A stretch of 53,199 nucleotides of DNA. Origin: an uncultured Planctomycetaceae bacterium (GTDB lineage: Bacteria; Planctomycetota; Planctomycetia; Pirellulales; UBA1268). Shown here in pieces: positions 42,498 to 50,404 of the stretch. Where the stretch lies: NCBI GenBank assembly GCA_903885565.1, contig CAISJI010000209.1:1-53199 (forward strand), read 5' to 3'. The first letter of the stretch is position 1. Each line of letters opens with the position of its first letter. Below the pieces are notes generated by a model that had not been told where the DNA came from, ran no database searches, and saw only the letters and a program-made list of their open reading frames with translations. The translations under genes were made by a program, and so were the position numbers.

Positions 42498-43283
42498 CTA
42501 CCCCCGGCCCAGCAATCTGCCCGCGGCGACACCGGGATCGGGACTGGCCAGCAACGACTCGCCCACCAGCATCGCGCCGATGCCCGCCGCCTCGAGCCGC
42601 TCCACATCCGCCCGCGAGCGGATGCCGCTTTCGGCGACCAGCACGCATTCCTCCGGCACGCGATCCTTGAGCCGCAGCACATGATCGATGTCGGTTTTCA
42701 TAGTGCGCAGATCGCGGTTGTTGACGCCGATGAGCGTGGCCCCCAGCGCCAGCACCCGCGGCAACTGATCCGCGTCGTGCAGTTCCACCAGCGGCGTCAT
42801 GCCCAGATCGAGAATCGCGGCATAGAGGCTGCGGAGGTGGCAATCATCGAGGCATTCGGCGATCAGCAGCACCGCATCGGCCCCGTGCACGCGGGCCTCC
42901 ACCACCTGATAGAGATCGACGACGAATTCCTTGCGCAGCACCGGCAACGGCACTGCTGCCCGGGCCTCCTCCAGATCGGCGAGACTGCCGCCAAACCCCT
43001 CTCCATCGGTGAGCACCGACAGCGCCGCCGCCCCGGCTCGAGCGTAGCCCTGAACAACCTCCACCACGCCCGCCCCGGGGCGAATGACGCCGGCGGAGGG
43101 GCTTTTGCGTTTGAATTCGGCAATCAGTTTGATCGGGCCGGGGGCGGAGAGCGCCGCAAAAAAATCGCGGGCGGGTGAGGCGTCAGCCAGCCGCGACTCG
43201 AGCACCCCCAGCGGCTGCCGAACTCTGGCGGCAGCTACCTCGAGACGCTTGCGAGCCACGATCGCATCAAGAATGGTTGGCAT
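42498..43283 (-). CDS. trpC: Indole-3-glycerol phosphate synthase
   Basis: The ATG at 43283 gives 261 residues. It is a TIM barrel with all IGPS signatures: MPTILDAIVARKRLEV (N-terminal helix), IAEFKRKSPSAGVI (catalytic Lys and the SPS phosphate site), LRKEFVVD (second catalytic Lys), LIGVNNRDL, VLVAESGIRS and GAMLVGESLLA. It catalyses ring closure in tryptophan synthesis. No other trp gene is near. It follows purH by 28 bp on the same strand, a purine-tryptophan pairing that could reflect the shared phosphoribosyl origin of their substrates. Confidence 0.95.
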   Translation of the reverse strand: MPTILDAIVARKRLEVAAARVRQPLGVLESRLADASPARDFFAALSAPGPIKLIAEFKRKSPSAGVIRPGAGVVEVVQGYARAGAAALSVLTDGEGFGGSLADLEEARAAVPLPVLRKEFVVDLYQVVEARVHGADAVLLIAECLDDCHLRSLYAAILDLGMTPLVELHDADQLPRVLALGATLIGVNNRDLRTMKTDIDHVLRLKDRVPEECVLVAESGIRSRADVERLEAAGIGAMLVGESLLASPDPGVAAGRLLGRG

Positions 43284-43288
43284 GATGG

Positions 43289-43306
43289 GGATGGCTTTTT
43301 CCACAG
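43289..43306 (-). repeat. Dispersed element fragment: half of H1
   Basis: On the minus strand this is CTGTGGAAAAAGCCATCC, an exact 18-base match to the start of module A in copy 2. It lies in the 28-bp gap between purH and trpC, directly before the trpC start. Confidence 0.6.
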
Positions 43307-43311
43307 ATATT

Positions 43312-44985
43312 CTAGTGGCGGAAGTGGCGGCGCGAGGTGAAGACCATCGGGATGCCTGCTTCGTCGGCAGCCGCGATCACCTCGCCGTCGCGTTTGGAGC
43401 CCCCCGGCTGGATCACCGCGGCAATCCCCGCTTTCGCCAGCAGCGGAATCGAATCGGCAAACGGAAAGAAGGCATCGGAGGCGAGCACGCCACCGCGGGC
43501 CCGCTCCCCCGCCTTGTCCAGGGCGATCCGCACCGCATCGACGCGGCTGGTCTGGCCGATGCCAGCCCCCACCAGGCTCATGTCGTGGCAGACAGCGATG
43601 GCGTTGCTCGTCAGCCGACGCACAATCGTGAAGGCAAACCCCAGCGCCTGCGTCAGCTCCGGGGCGGGGCTGGTGCGAGTCACCACCTTCCAGCTCGCCG
43701 GATCGTCGCACGCATCGTCGGGCCGCTGCACAAGCAAGGCCCCAGCCACGCTGCGCAGTTCCATCCCCAGCGTCGCCTCCCACGGATCACCGGGAGGCAC
43801 CTCCACCAGACGCACGCTCGCCTTCCAGGTGGGGCGCGTGGTGAGCAGCTCCACCGCCTCTGGCTCGAAGGCGGGTGCGGCGATCACTTCGACAAACAGC
43901 CCGGGCTTCAGCAGCAGTTCGGCACAGGCCCGATCGAACGTGCCGTTGACCGCCACAATCGATCCGAAGGCACTCGTGGGATCGGCCGCCATCGCCGTGG
44001 CCAACGCCCCGGCAACTGTCGGCGCCGAGGCCGCACCGCAGGGGTTGGTGTGTTTCACCACCACCGCTGAAGGGGCCTCGAGCAACCCGGCCAGCCGGGT
44101 CGCGCCGTCCAGATCGAGCAGGTTGTTGTAGGAAAGCTCCTTGCCCCAGAGTTGCTTGAATCCGGCCAAGCCCAGATGGGTTCCGGCCGGGGCATAGAGC
44201 GCCGCCGACTGGTGGGGGTTTTCGCCGTAGCGCAGCGGGAGCCGCCGCTCCAGTTCCAGATGAAACCGGGTGGGGAGCGGAGCGTCGTCGTCGCCGGGGA
44301 CAGCCCCCGTGGCGGCCGGCCGCTCTGTTCCGGAGGCGACAAGCCCCGCATGGCGGGCCATCCAGCGGGCAATCGCCGCGTCATAGGTGGAGGTGCGTTC
44401 AAACGCTCGGGCGGCAAGCTGGCGGCGTTCGGCGAGCGTTGTCCCCCCACGCTGGAGCGCCGCAATCAGGTCGTCGTACTGCTCGGGGCCGGTCACCACC
44501 GCGGTGAAGGCATGGTTCTTGGCCGCGGCCCGCACCAGGCTGGGGCCGCCGATATCGATCAGTTCGATGGCATCGGCCGGCTGGCACTCAGGCTTGGCCA
44601 CGACACTCTCAAAGGGATAGAGATTCACGACGACAGCATCAAACCGCTCGATCCCGTGGGTGCCCAGCACCTCCAGATCGTCCGGCCGGTCGCTGCGGGC
44701 GAGGATGCCGGCAAAGATATTGGGGTGCAGCGTTTTCACGCGGCCGTCGAGGATCTCGGGGAAGCCGGTGATGGAGGCGACGTCCTCAACCTCCAATCCC
44801 TGACTGGCCAGGGCCGCGGCGGTTCCGCCGGTGCTGACCACTCGCACCCCGGCAGCCTTGCAAGCCTGCGCCAGTCGATCGAGGCCGGTTTTGTCGAACA
44901 CACTCACAAGCACACGGCGGATCGGCACGATGTCGATGACGGGCCCGATGTGGGGAGCGTGGTGGTGGGAAGGGTTCGAATTCAT
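43312..44985 (-). CDS. purH: Bifunctional AICAR formyltransferase/IMP cyclohydrolase
   Basis: The product has 557 residues, slightly longer than usual (about 520) because of an N-terminal extension rich in His (MNSNPSHHHAPHIGPVIDIV). The IMP cyclohydrolase half has LVSVFDKTGLDRLA, VVSTGGTAAAL and DGRVKTLHPNIFAGIL. The formyltransferase half has PLRYGENPHQSAALY, LSYNNLLDLDGATRL, VVKHTNPCGAAS and AFGSIVAVNG. It performs the last two steps of IMP synthesis. It lies 32 bp after the histidine-kinase gene and 28 bp before trpC, so the three may form one transcript. Confidence 0.95.
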   Translation of the reverse strand: MNSNPSHHHAPHIGPVIDIVPIRRVLVSVFDKTGLDRLAQACKAAGVRVVSTGGTAAALASQGLEVEDVASITGFPEILDGRVKTLHPNIFAGILARSDRPDDLEVLGTHGIERFDAVVVNLYPFESVVAKPECQPADAIELIDIGGPSLVRAAAKNHAFTAVVTGPEQYDDLIAALQRGGTTLAERRQLAARAFERTSTYDAAIARWMARHAGLVASGTERPAATGAVPGDDDAPLPTRFHLELERRLPLRYGENPHQSAALYAPAGTHLGLAGFKQLWGKELSYNNLLDLDGATRLAGLLEAPSAVVVKHTNPCGAASAPTVAGALATAMAADPTSAFGSIVAVNGTFDRACAELLLKPGLFVEVIAAPAFEPEAVELLTTRPTWKASVRLVEVPPGDPWEATLGMELRSVAGALLVQRPDDACDDPASWKVVTRTSPAPELTQALGFAFTIVRRLTSNAIAVCHDMSLVGAGIGQTSRVDAVRIALDKAGERARGGVLASDAFFPFADSIPLLAKAGIAAVIQPGGSKRDGEVIAAADEAGIPMVFTSRRHFRH

Positions 44986-45017
44986 GACGGCGATTAGAAC
45001 ATCCGCGACGAGGCGTG

Positions 45018-45983
45018 TCAGGTCACCCCCGGCAACTGCACCTCCATCACGGTGCCCGGCTGCGTTCCCCGCCCCTTCACGAGCACCTTGCCCCGCAGCG
45101 TGGCGACGATCGATTTGACGAGATAGAGGCCCAGGCCAGTGCCCGGCGTCGACCGCTCCAGTTCGCTGCCGAGCCGCACGAAGCGCCGAAACACAGCCGC
45201 CCGCTCCTGAGGCGGAATCCCCGGGCCGTTGTCGGCCACCCGCACCGCCACAGTGCCGTTGGCCAAGCGCTCGGCTTCGATTTCCACCCGCGCATCGGGC
45301 AGAGAATACTTCACGGCATTGTCGATCAGATTGCGGAACACAATCTCCAGATCGGCCGGTCGGCCGCGCACTTTCAAGCGTTCAAGCCCGTCGGGTGCCC
45401 CTCCGGCGACAGCCTCACCTGGCTGCCCCAGCGGAACGCCTCCCAGCCGAATCCGCTCGGGTGGCACGCCATAGCGGGCGATGACGGCCTCACACGCATG
45501 GCGCAGCACGGGATCCAAGGGAGTGGCGTAGTCTGCCAAACGCCCCCGCCGCTGCAGCGTTTTGGCGGCATCGAGGAGATGGTCGATGAGCGTGTCGAGG
45601 CGCTCGACATCTTCCAGCATGATGCGGTGGAAGTCGGCCTGCTGCTCGGGGGGCACCTGCCGCCGGGTGAGCGTCTGCAGGGAGAGCTTGAGGGAGGCGA
45701 GCGGACTTTTCAGTTCGTGCGTCACGCTGTCGATGAAATTGCTCTGCCGCTGCGACAGGGCGATCGCCTTGACGGTGAGAAACAGGTAGACAATCACCCC
45801 CACCAACACGAGCACCAACAGCGCCACGCCCACCGCCAGAATGGCCCAATAGAAGGCGGCGTTCTTCGACCCCAGCGCCGCCGCAATGCTTACCAGCACC
45901 CACCCCACGCCAAGCGCGAGGATCGACCCGATCAGCACGACCCCCAGCAGAATCGGCCAGCCGAGCGAGCGACGCGGTTCCAT
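45018..45983 (-). CDS. Membrane sensor histidine kinase
   Basis: The ATG at 45983 gives 321 residues; longer frames to 46184 look non-coding. Two membrane helices (about 10-36 and 43-70) leave almost no periplasmic sensor, so the signal may come from the membrane itself. The HisKA domain has H89 in FIDSVTHELKSPLASL. The ATPase has the N box FRNLIDNAVKYS, the G1 box VADNGPGIPP, and GTGLGLYLVKSIV. The ATP-lid and catalytic residues appear intact. The gene lies immediately upstream of purH on the same strand. The convergent OmpR-type regulator at 41586 is the nearest possible partner. Confidence 0.92.
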   Translation of the reverse strand: MEPRRSLGWPILLGVVLIGSILALGVGWVLVSIAAALGSKNAAFYWAILAVGVALLVLVLVGVIVYLFLTVKAIALSQRQSNFIDSVTHELKSPLASLKLSLQTLTRRQVPPEQQADFHRIMLEDVERLDTLIDHLLDAAKTLQRRGRLADYATPLDPVLRHACEAVIARYGVPPERIRLGGVPLGQPGEAVAGGAPDGLERLKVRGRPADLEIVFRNLIDNAVKYSLPDARVEIEAERLANGTVAVRVADNGPGIPPQERAAVFRRFVRLGSELERSTPGTGLGLYLVKSIVATLRGKVLVKGRGTQPGTVMEVQLPGVT

Positions 45984-46230
45984 GGGGGGATGGGACCACA
46001 CTGGCCCCAGTTCCGGTGGGCTGAAAAACGGCAGGGAGAAAACGCGGCTGAACTGTAACACACCGGAACACACCGGCTGGAACGCACCTGCCTCTGCGCC
46101 CGGCCGTGACGCCCCTGCGGCCGCTGGATCGACCGGCGCCGGCAAGGGGTGTACAACGCTTGCTTTGAGCGGCACCTGCGGCACGCGCCGCCGGCGACCG
46201 TAGGCTCAAACCCCCTGAGAAGTCTCTGGC

Positions 46231-46824
46231 ATGCCAAGCGGTGAAAGCCACTCCCCCCCGCCCTCGCGCCGGCATGCCTCCAAACACTTCCGGCACGGGA
46301 GAGTCGAGGTGGTCTTCAACTGGTCGGGAGACCGCTGGGTCCATCGGGTGGTGGTAGACCGGCCGGAAGGCCCTCCCGGCGGCTGGGAATCTGTCGAAGG
46401 CCCGGTTTCCCCGCACCTCGATCCACACTGGCCAGCCTCTCCGCCGATTGTGGAACTGATGGAGAGCATGGCCCAGGGACGGCCAGTGCTCCTTGGGGTT
46501 GGGCTGGCGGGCCGCTCGCATTTCTCGGCCAGCTGGGCGCCACACCCGCTGCTGAGCGACACGCTGCTGGTGGAAATCGCCTGCCGGATCCATGCCGGGC
46601 CAGGCTGGCTCGGATCGACATACCGGCCCTTGGAGGAGGCAACCCCGCAGCCTGCTGTGCTGCAGCTGGCAGCCAGCACCACCGGCGGGAAGCCGCACAA
46701 GAGCGGCAGGACAGGAGCGTCCCCCCCCAGAACAGTCCAGTGGTCCTACACGATCAGCCCACAGGGGATCGCTCTGGTCGGCCCGCCAGCGACTTCTGCC
46801 GAGCCTCCAGAGAACCCCCGCTGA
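46231..46824 (+). CDS. Conserved-looking hypothetical protein
   Basis: The product has 197 residues without signal peptide or membrane segment. A basic N-terminus (SRRHASKHFRHGRVEVVFNW) leads to a small beta-rich domain (RWVHRVVVDRPEGPPGGWES), then a helix (PIVELMESMAQGRPVLLGVG), a compact section ending in HPLLSDTLLVEIACR and a Pro/Ser-rich C-terminus. Codon use matches neighbouring genes and supports translation. I recognise no family. It is divergent from the histidine-kinase gene and 89 bp before the next gene. Confidence 0.6.
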   Translation: MPSGESHSPPPSRRHASKHFRHGRVEVVFNWSGDRWVHRVVVDRPEGPPGGWESVEGPVSPHLDPHWPASPPIVELMESMAQGRPVLLGVGLAGRSHFSASWAPHPLLSDTLLVEIACRIHAGPGWLGSTYRPLEEATPQPAVLQLAASTTGGKPHKSGRTGASPPRTVQWSYTISPQGIALVGPPATSAEPPENPR

Positions 46825-46913
46825 GTGCATCTTGCGATTGCCCCTCCGATCGATCACATTCATGGGGCGAGCGGCCTCGCTTCCCGTTCCGGCACACTTC
46901 CCGAGAGCCTTTC

Positions 46914-47567
46914 ATGTTCGATGTCATCGAGCGCCTGAAAACGGAATGGACCGACAAATATGTCGTGGTCAGTTCCCCCGCACCGGAGTTAGCCCGGTTT
47001 GCCAAAACCACCGGCTTTGTCAGAACGGTGAACATGAACGGCCGCTGCCTCGTGGAGTTTGAGCAGTTCAACAACACCGGCTGGTACGACATCGACCCCG
47101 CCTGCCTCAGAATTGTCCCCAAACCGTTGCCGAAGCCTGCCGAACCGAAAGAGGCGAAGCCGGCGGTCAAGGCTCCCGCCGCGAAAGCCCCCGCCCCTGC
47201 CCAGCCAGTCGGCGGAGCTGCCAAAAAGGCTTCGACTGCCGATATTCTCGCCGCCGCCCGGGCCAAGGCCTCAGGGGCCGCCCCGGCAGCCAAGCCGGCC
47301 GCGGCCAAGCCGGCGGCCGCCCAGCCAGCATCCCCAGCGGGCCCAGCGGGCAAGCTCTCCACCGCCGAGATTCTCGCGCGAGCCCGAGCCGCCAAGGCTG
47401 GATCGACCGCACCGGTAGCTGAGGCAACCGCCGAGGCAGAGCCGGTTTCACCCCCCCCCGCAGCCCCGGCACCGGCGCCCCAGAAGGTGGCCAAAGCCTC
47501 CGGCGCACTCCCCACCACCACCGCCGAGAAAATCGCCTGGTGTCGGACGCACGACTCGAAGGGTTGA
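46914..47567 (+). CDS. Ala/Pro-rich protein with repeated STAxILAxAR motif
   Basis: The ATG at 46914 follows GAGAG and gives 217 residues. The first 65 residues form a globular-looking unit (MFDVIERLKTEWTDKYVVVS, FAKTTGFVRTVNMNGRCLVE and NTGWYDIDPACLRIV), resembling a small SH3-like fold. The rest is Ala/Pro/Lys-rich linker with a repeated short helix: STADILAAARAKA and STAEILARARAAKA, plus a diverged terminal TTTAEKIAWCRTHDSKG. The layout suggests an N-terminal binding domain on a flexible tether carrying docking helices. Function is unknown; the family has a planctomycete look. No signal peptide is seen. Confidence 0.7.
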   Translation: MFDVIERLKTEWTDKYVVVSSPAPELARFAKTTGFVRTVNMNGRCLVEFEQFNNTGWYDIDPACLRIVPKPLPKPAEPKEAKPAVKAPAAKAPAPAQPVGGAAKKASTADILAAARAKASGAAPAAKPAAAKPAAAQPASPAGPAGKLSTAEILARARAAKAGSTAPVAEATAEAEPVSPPPAAPAPAPQKVAKASGALPTTTAEKIAWCRTHDSKG

Positions 47568-47638
47568 GCATGCTGGTGGGGTTCCGGAACCTGTGATCCC
47601 GCCCCGCAAAACTTTTTCTTGCCGTAGCCAACAAATGT

Positions 47639-47666
47639 TTGACTCGCGTGAGTGCGGGTCCATAAT
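47639..47666 (+). promoter_or_regulatory. Sigma-70-type promoter in a long intergenic region
   Basis: TTGACT (47639-47644) and CATAAT (47661-47666) are 16 bp apart. Transcription would start near 47673, more than 300 bp before the next start codon. Confidence 0.65.
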
Positions 47667-47672
47667 GGGAAG

Positions 47673-47843
47673 CCCGGTAGAGGTCACTCTCCACCGTCTG
47701 GCGTCTGCTGTGTGGCTGTTTGCAAAGAGCATCCCGTTCTTCGGGAGATCGGTGTCGAGAGCTTCGTCCGCGGGAGTGACGAGCGCTGTCGGCCCGATGC
47801 TCGTGCCTCTCCTGGAAACAGGCCGGAACCTGCCGGCCTGTTC
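47673..47843 (+). ncRNA. Candidate structured RNA (small RNA or long leader)
   Basis: Downstream of the promoter at 47639, no frame of good codon quality exists, but complementary segments are nested. GTCACTC (47683-47689) pairs with GAGTGAC (47774-47780). Inside it is ATCCCG/CGGGAGAT (47731-47749). A GAGC/GCTC hairpin (47781-47802) follows, and AGAG (47679-47682) can pair with CTCT (47807-47810). A strong 10-bp hairpin (AACAGGCCGG/CCGGCCTGTT, 47817-47842) closes the stretch but lacks a T-run. It does not match 6S, SRP, tmRNA or RNase P signatures that I know. From 47844 to 47991 I see nothing but a second isolated TTGACT (47905). Confidence 0.4.
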
Positions 47844-47991
47844 GCCTGAGCGAAAATGCTTGCACGGATGATGGTGGTTGGTGGTCGGTGACTTCCCCAA
47901 AAATTTGACTGAAAAAAACCCCTGAGGCACCGGGTCGTCCGCTGCTTTGATGGGCGAAACATTTCTTGCAACATGGAGCTGTTCCTCTCCG

Positions 47992-48219
47992 ATGGCCCGG
48001 ATTCGCAACGTCTTTGAAATCATCGAACTGTACGGTCACGACGAGAACTTCGAACCGCAGACCACGACGGAGTTCGTCCCCACGAAAGCTCCCGCCGGTT
48101 CGCGGCAGAAACTCGACATTTTGGCCGAACGCATCCAGCGTGGGATGCCGCTGTGGCATCCCGAAGATTCCACCGAGTCGTCTGCCGCCCTGCTCGTGGC
48201 AGCCGGTGACGACCGCTGA
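47992..48219 (+). CDS. Small conserved-looking protein, unknown function
   Basis: The ATG at 47992 gives 75 residues: MARIRNVFEIIELYGHDENF, then EPQTTTEFVPTKAPAGSRQK and LDILAERIQRGMPLWHPED, ending Ala-rich and acidic. The sequence is well mixed and has good codon bias. I believe similar small proteins occur in other planctomycetes, but this is from memory. No signal peptide or known motif is seen. The gene has a long upstream region with its own promoter and converges with smpB, with a strong inverted repeat at the junction. Confidence 0.72.
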   Translation: MARIRNVFEIIELYGHDENFEPQTTTEFVPTKAPAGSRQKLDILAERIQRGMPLWHPEDSTESSAALLVAAGDDR

Positions 48220-48232
48220 AGCGAGCGCGTGT

Positions 48233-48275
48233 CGAGCGGTCGTCGCGGCTGATCAGTCGTCGCGACGACCGCTCG
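48233..48275. terminator. Long perfect inverted repeat at the junction with smpB, possible bidirectional terminator
   Basis: CGAGCGGTCGTCGCG (48233-48247) is the exact complement of CGCGACGACCGCTCG (48261-48275), 15 bp with a 13-base spacer. The right arm is the last codons of smpB (RSSGRRDD on the minus strand). The left arm is 13 bp after the other gene's stop. There is no T-run on either side. Confidence 0.5.
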
Positions 48276-48807
48276 AACGCGAGCGCACTAAAGTAGCAAT
48301 CTCGCGTTTGGCAGTGTCGGCCTTGAGTTTCTCACGTTTGTCGTGAGTCTTGCGGCCGCGGCCGATGCCCATCAGCACTTTGACCCGGCCCTCTTTGAAA
48401 TACATCTTGAGGGGCACCAGCGTCAGCCCCTTCTCGGTCGCCAGCCCGGCAAAGCGTTTGATTTCCCGCCTGTGCATCAACAGCTTGCGGGGGCGCTTGG
48501 GAATGTGGTTGAGCTGATTGGCCTTCTCATATTCGGGAATGTTGCAGCCGATCAGCCATGCCTCGTTGCCGTCGACTCGGCCGTAGGCCTCGTCCAGCGC
48601 CATCCGCCCGGAGCGCAGGCTCTTCACCTCGCTGCCTACCAGGGCAATCCCACACTCGAGCGTGTCGATGATTTCGTAGTCGTGACGGGAACGCCGATTT
48701 TCGGCCACGACGCGTTCGGCCGGCTTGTCGTCCGCTTTGGCAGCCGGCTTGCCGCCGGCGGACTTCGATTTCCCGCCAGGAGGACGGGTTGGTTTGGGAG
48801 CGGACAC
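48253..48807 (-). CDS. smpB: SsrA-binding protein SmpB
   Basis: A GTG at 48807 gives 184 residues; the frame continues to 48927 but overlaps the upstream gene's promoter. The first 30 residues are a basic, low-complexity extension (PPGGKSKSAGGKPAAKADDK). The SmpB OB-fold core follows: RRSRHDYEIIDTLECGIALV, GSEVKSLRSGRMALDEAYGR, CNIPEYEKANQLNHIPKRPR and KLLMHRREIKRFAG. The C-terminal tail, IGRGRKTHDKREKLKADTAK, enters the decoding centre. SmpB brings tmRNA to stalled ribosomes. The tmRNA gene is not in the window. Confidence 0.94.
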   Translation of the reverse strand: MSAPKPTRPPGGKSKSAGGKPAAKADDKPAERVVAENRRSRHDYEIIDTLECGIALVGSEVKSLRSGRMALDEAYGRVDGNEAWLIGCNIPEYEKANQLNHIPKRPRKLLMHRREIKRFAGLATEKGLTLVPLKMYFKEGRVKVLMGIGRGRKTHDKREKLKADTAKREIATLVRSRSSGRRDD

Positions 48808-48862
48808 TTCGTGCTCGGTTTCTTGCCGGAATGCCCCCGATTGCTGTCGCTCGGGCCGACAG

Positions 48863-48891
48863 TGGGCAGTGCGATACGGGCAGGTTACAAT
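48863..48891 (+). promoter_or_regulatory. Candidate promoter of the SUMF1-domain gene
   Basis: TGGGCA (48863-48868) is 17 bp before TACAAT (48886-48891). The start of transcription would fall near 48898, leaving a leader of only about ten bases before the ATG at 48909, so the message could be almost leaderless. Confidence 0.5.
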
Positions 48892-48908
48892 AGAATCTTC
48901 TTCACGCC

Positions 48909-50189
48909 ATGACACTTCAAGCTCCATCTATCGTGCCATATTTCGCTCGTCTCTGCTCTCTGCCCTGCCCGATCATCCGCTGGACAGCCGCGCTGGCGGT
49001 GATGGTGGCGGCCTTGGGCCTGCCCTCTCCGCTGGCGATCCGGGCCGGTGCGGAGCCGTTGGTCGAACTCCCCGGGTTTGTGCCGGGCAGCACCCGCCCC
49101 GCAGGGGAGGGCCCGATGGTGGAGGTGCCCGGGGGCTGGATGATCCCCTACGAGGAGACGATCCCCGGCACCACGGCGACGTTTCGCATGATCCCCATCC
49201 CCGGTGGCACCCTGAGGATGGGCAGCCCCGAGGGGGAAGAGGACCGGGCGGAGAACGAAGGGCCGCAGTTCGAGGCGGGGATCGAGCCGTTTTGGATGGG
49301 CGAGAATGAAGTGACCTGGGCCGAGTACAAGGGCTTCATGGCGGCCTGCGATCTGTTCAAGGCGATCGAATCGGCGCGGATTCGCCAAGTGACCCCCGCC
49401 AACGAGGCCGATGCCGTCACCGCCCCCTCAAACCTCTACGATCCCACGACGACATTCACCAACGGCGAGAAGCCCGATCTGCCTGCTGTCACCATGACGC
49501 AGTATGCGGCGCGGCAGTACACCAAGTGGATCAGCGGACTGACGGCCCGCTTCTATCGCTTGCCGACTGAGGGGGAATGGGAATATGCCTGCCGCGCCGG
49601 GGCACAGACACCCTGGCATTGCGGTTCCGACGCCGAGGCCCTCGACGCCACTGCGTGGTACGCCGACAACTCAGACGAAACCACTCACGCCGTGGGGGGC
49701 AAGGAGCCCAATGCCTTCGGCCTGCATGACATGCATGGCAATGTGGCCGAGTGGGTGCTCGACGAATTGGTGGCCGGCGGCTATGCCCGCCAGGCGGGTT
49801 TGCCGCAGCCGGTTCCTTCGGCCACGGCAGCGGTTTGGCCAGTGAAGCTTTCGCCGCGCGTCGTGCGAGGCGGCTCCTACTATGACGAACCGGCCCGTCT
49901 GCGCAGTGCCGCCCGCCGCGGCTCGGAGGATATCGCCTGGAAGGATATCGACCCCAATCTGCCGAAAAGCCCTTGGTGGTATACGGAAGAACCCGCCTTG
50001 GGAATCGGGATGCGTGTTGTGCGACCCTTGGGCGTGCCTGAGCGCGCAGACCAACTCCGCTGGTGGAACGCAGATACTCCCAGCATCGTAGCCGACACCA
50101 ACGACCGACTCATGCAGGGACGGGGAGCCCGGGGACTCGTCGACCCAAACCTGCCGGCTGAAGCGAAGGCGGCCGGAATCGGCAACTGA
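48909..50189 (+). CDS. Exported SUMF1 (formylglycine-generating enzyme-like) domain protein, catalytic cysteines missing
   Basis: The product has 426 residues. A membrane/signal segment at about 24-43 (WTAALAVMVAALGLPSPLAI) suggests export. The SUMF1 domain spans about 95-375: MIPIPGGTLRMGSPEGEEDR, FWMGENEVTWAEYKGFM, RLPTEGEWEYACRAG, NAFGLHDMHGNVAEWVLDEL and SPRVVRGGSYYDEPARLRSA. True FGE has active-site Cys in the segment after GGS; here that segment (GGSYYDEPARLRSAARRG) has none, so sulfatase-activating activity is unlikely. It is probably a structural or binding member of the family. It is divergent from smpB and precedes a pair of PQQ-propeller genes by 215 bp. Confidence 0.88.
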   Translation: MTLQAPSIVPYFARLCSLPCPIIRWTAALAVMVAALGLPSPLAIRAGAEPLVELPGFVPGSTRPAGEGPMVEVPGGWMIPYEETIPGTTATFRMIPIPGGTLRMGSPEGEEDRAENEGPQFEAGIEPFWMGENEVTWAEYKGFMAACDLFKAIESARIRQVTPANEADAVTAPSNLYDPTTTFTNGEKPDLPAVTMTQYAARQYTKWISGLTARFYRLPTEGEWEYACRAGAQTPWHCGSDAEALDATAWYADNSDETTHAVGGKEPNAFGLHDMHGNVAEWVLDELVAGGYARQAGLPQPVPSATAAVWPVKLSPRVVRGGSYYDEPARLRSAARRGSEDIAWKDIDPNLPKSPWWYTEEPALGIGMRVVRPLGVPERADQLRWWNADTPSIVADTNDRLMQGRGARGLVDPNLPAEAKAAGIGN

Positions 50190-50404
50190 TTCTGATTGCC
50201 AGGACTGTTCTTATTGCCAAGACTGCCGACCGGTTCGATGCAGGAAATGACTCAAGGGGATCAACAGGGGGGTTGGGAGATCACTCTGGCAGCCACCTTC
50301 CACCACAGGCACCTGCATCAGGAATCGCTCTCGTGATCGCAGTTGCGACCGAACTTTTTGCAGACCATTTGGAACCGACCTTCCTAGCCTCGGGCAAATA
50401 AAAG

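Noticed and set aside
47673-47843. tmRNA, 6S, SRP or RNase P RNA gene
   Set aside because: None of the conserved sequence blocks of these RNAs can be found, in spite of the nearby smpB gene.
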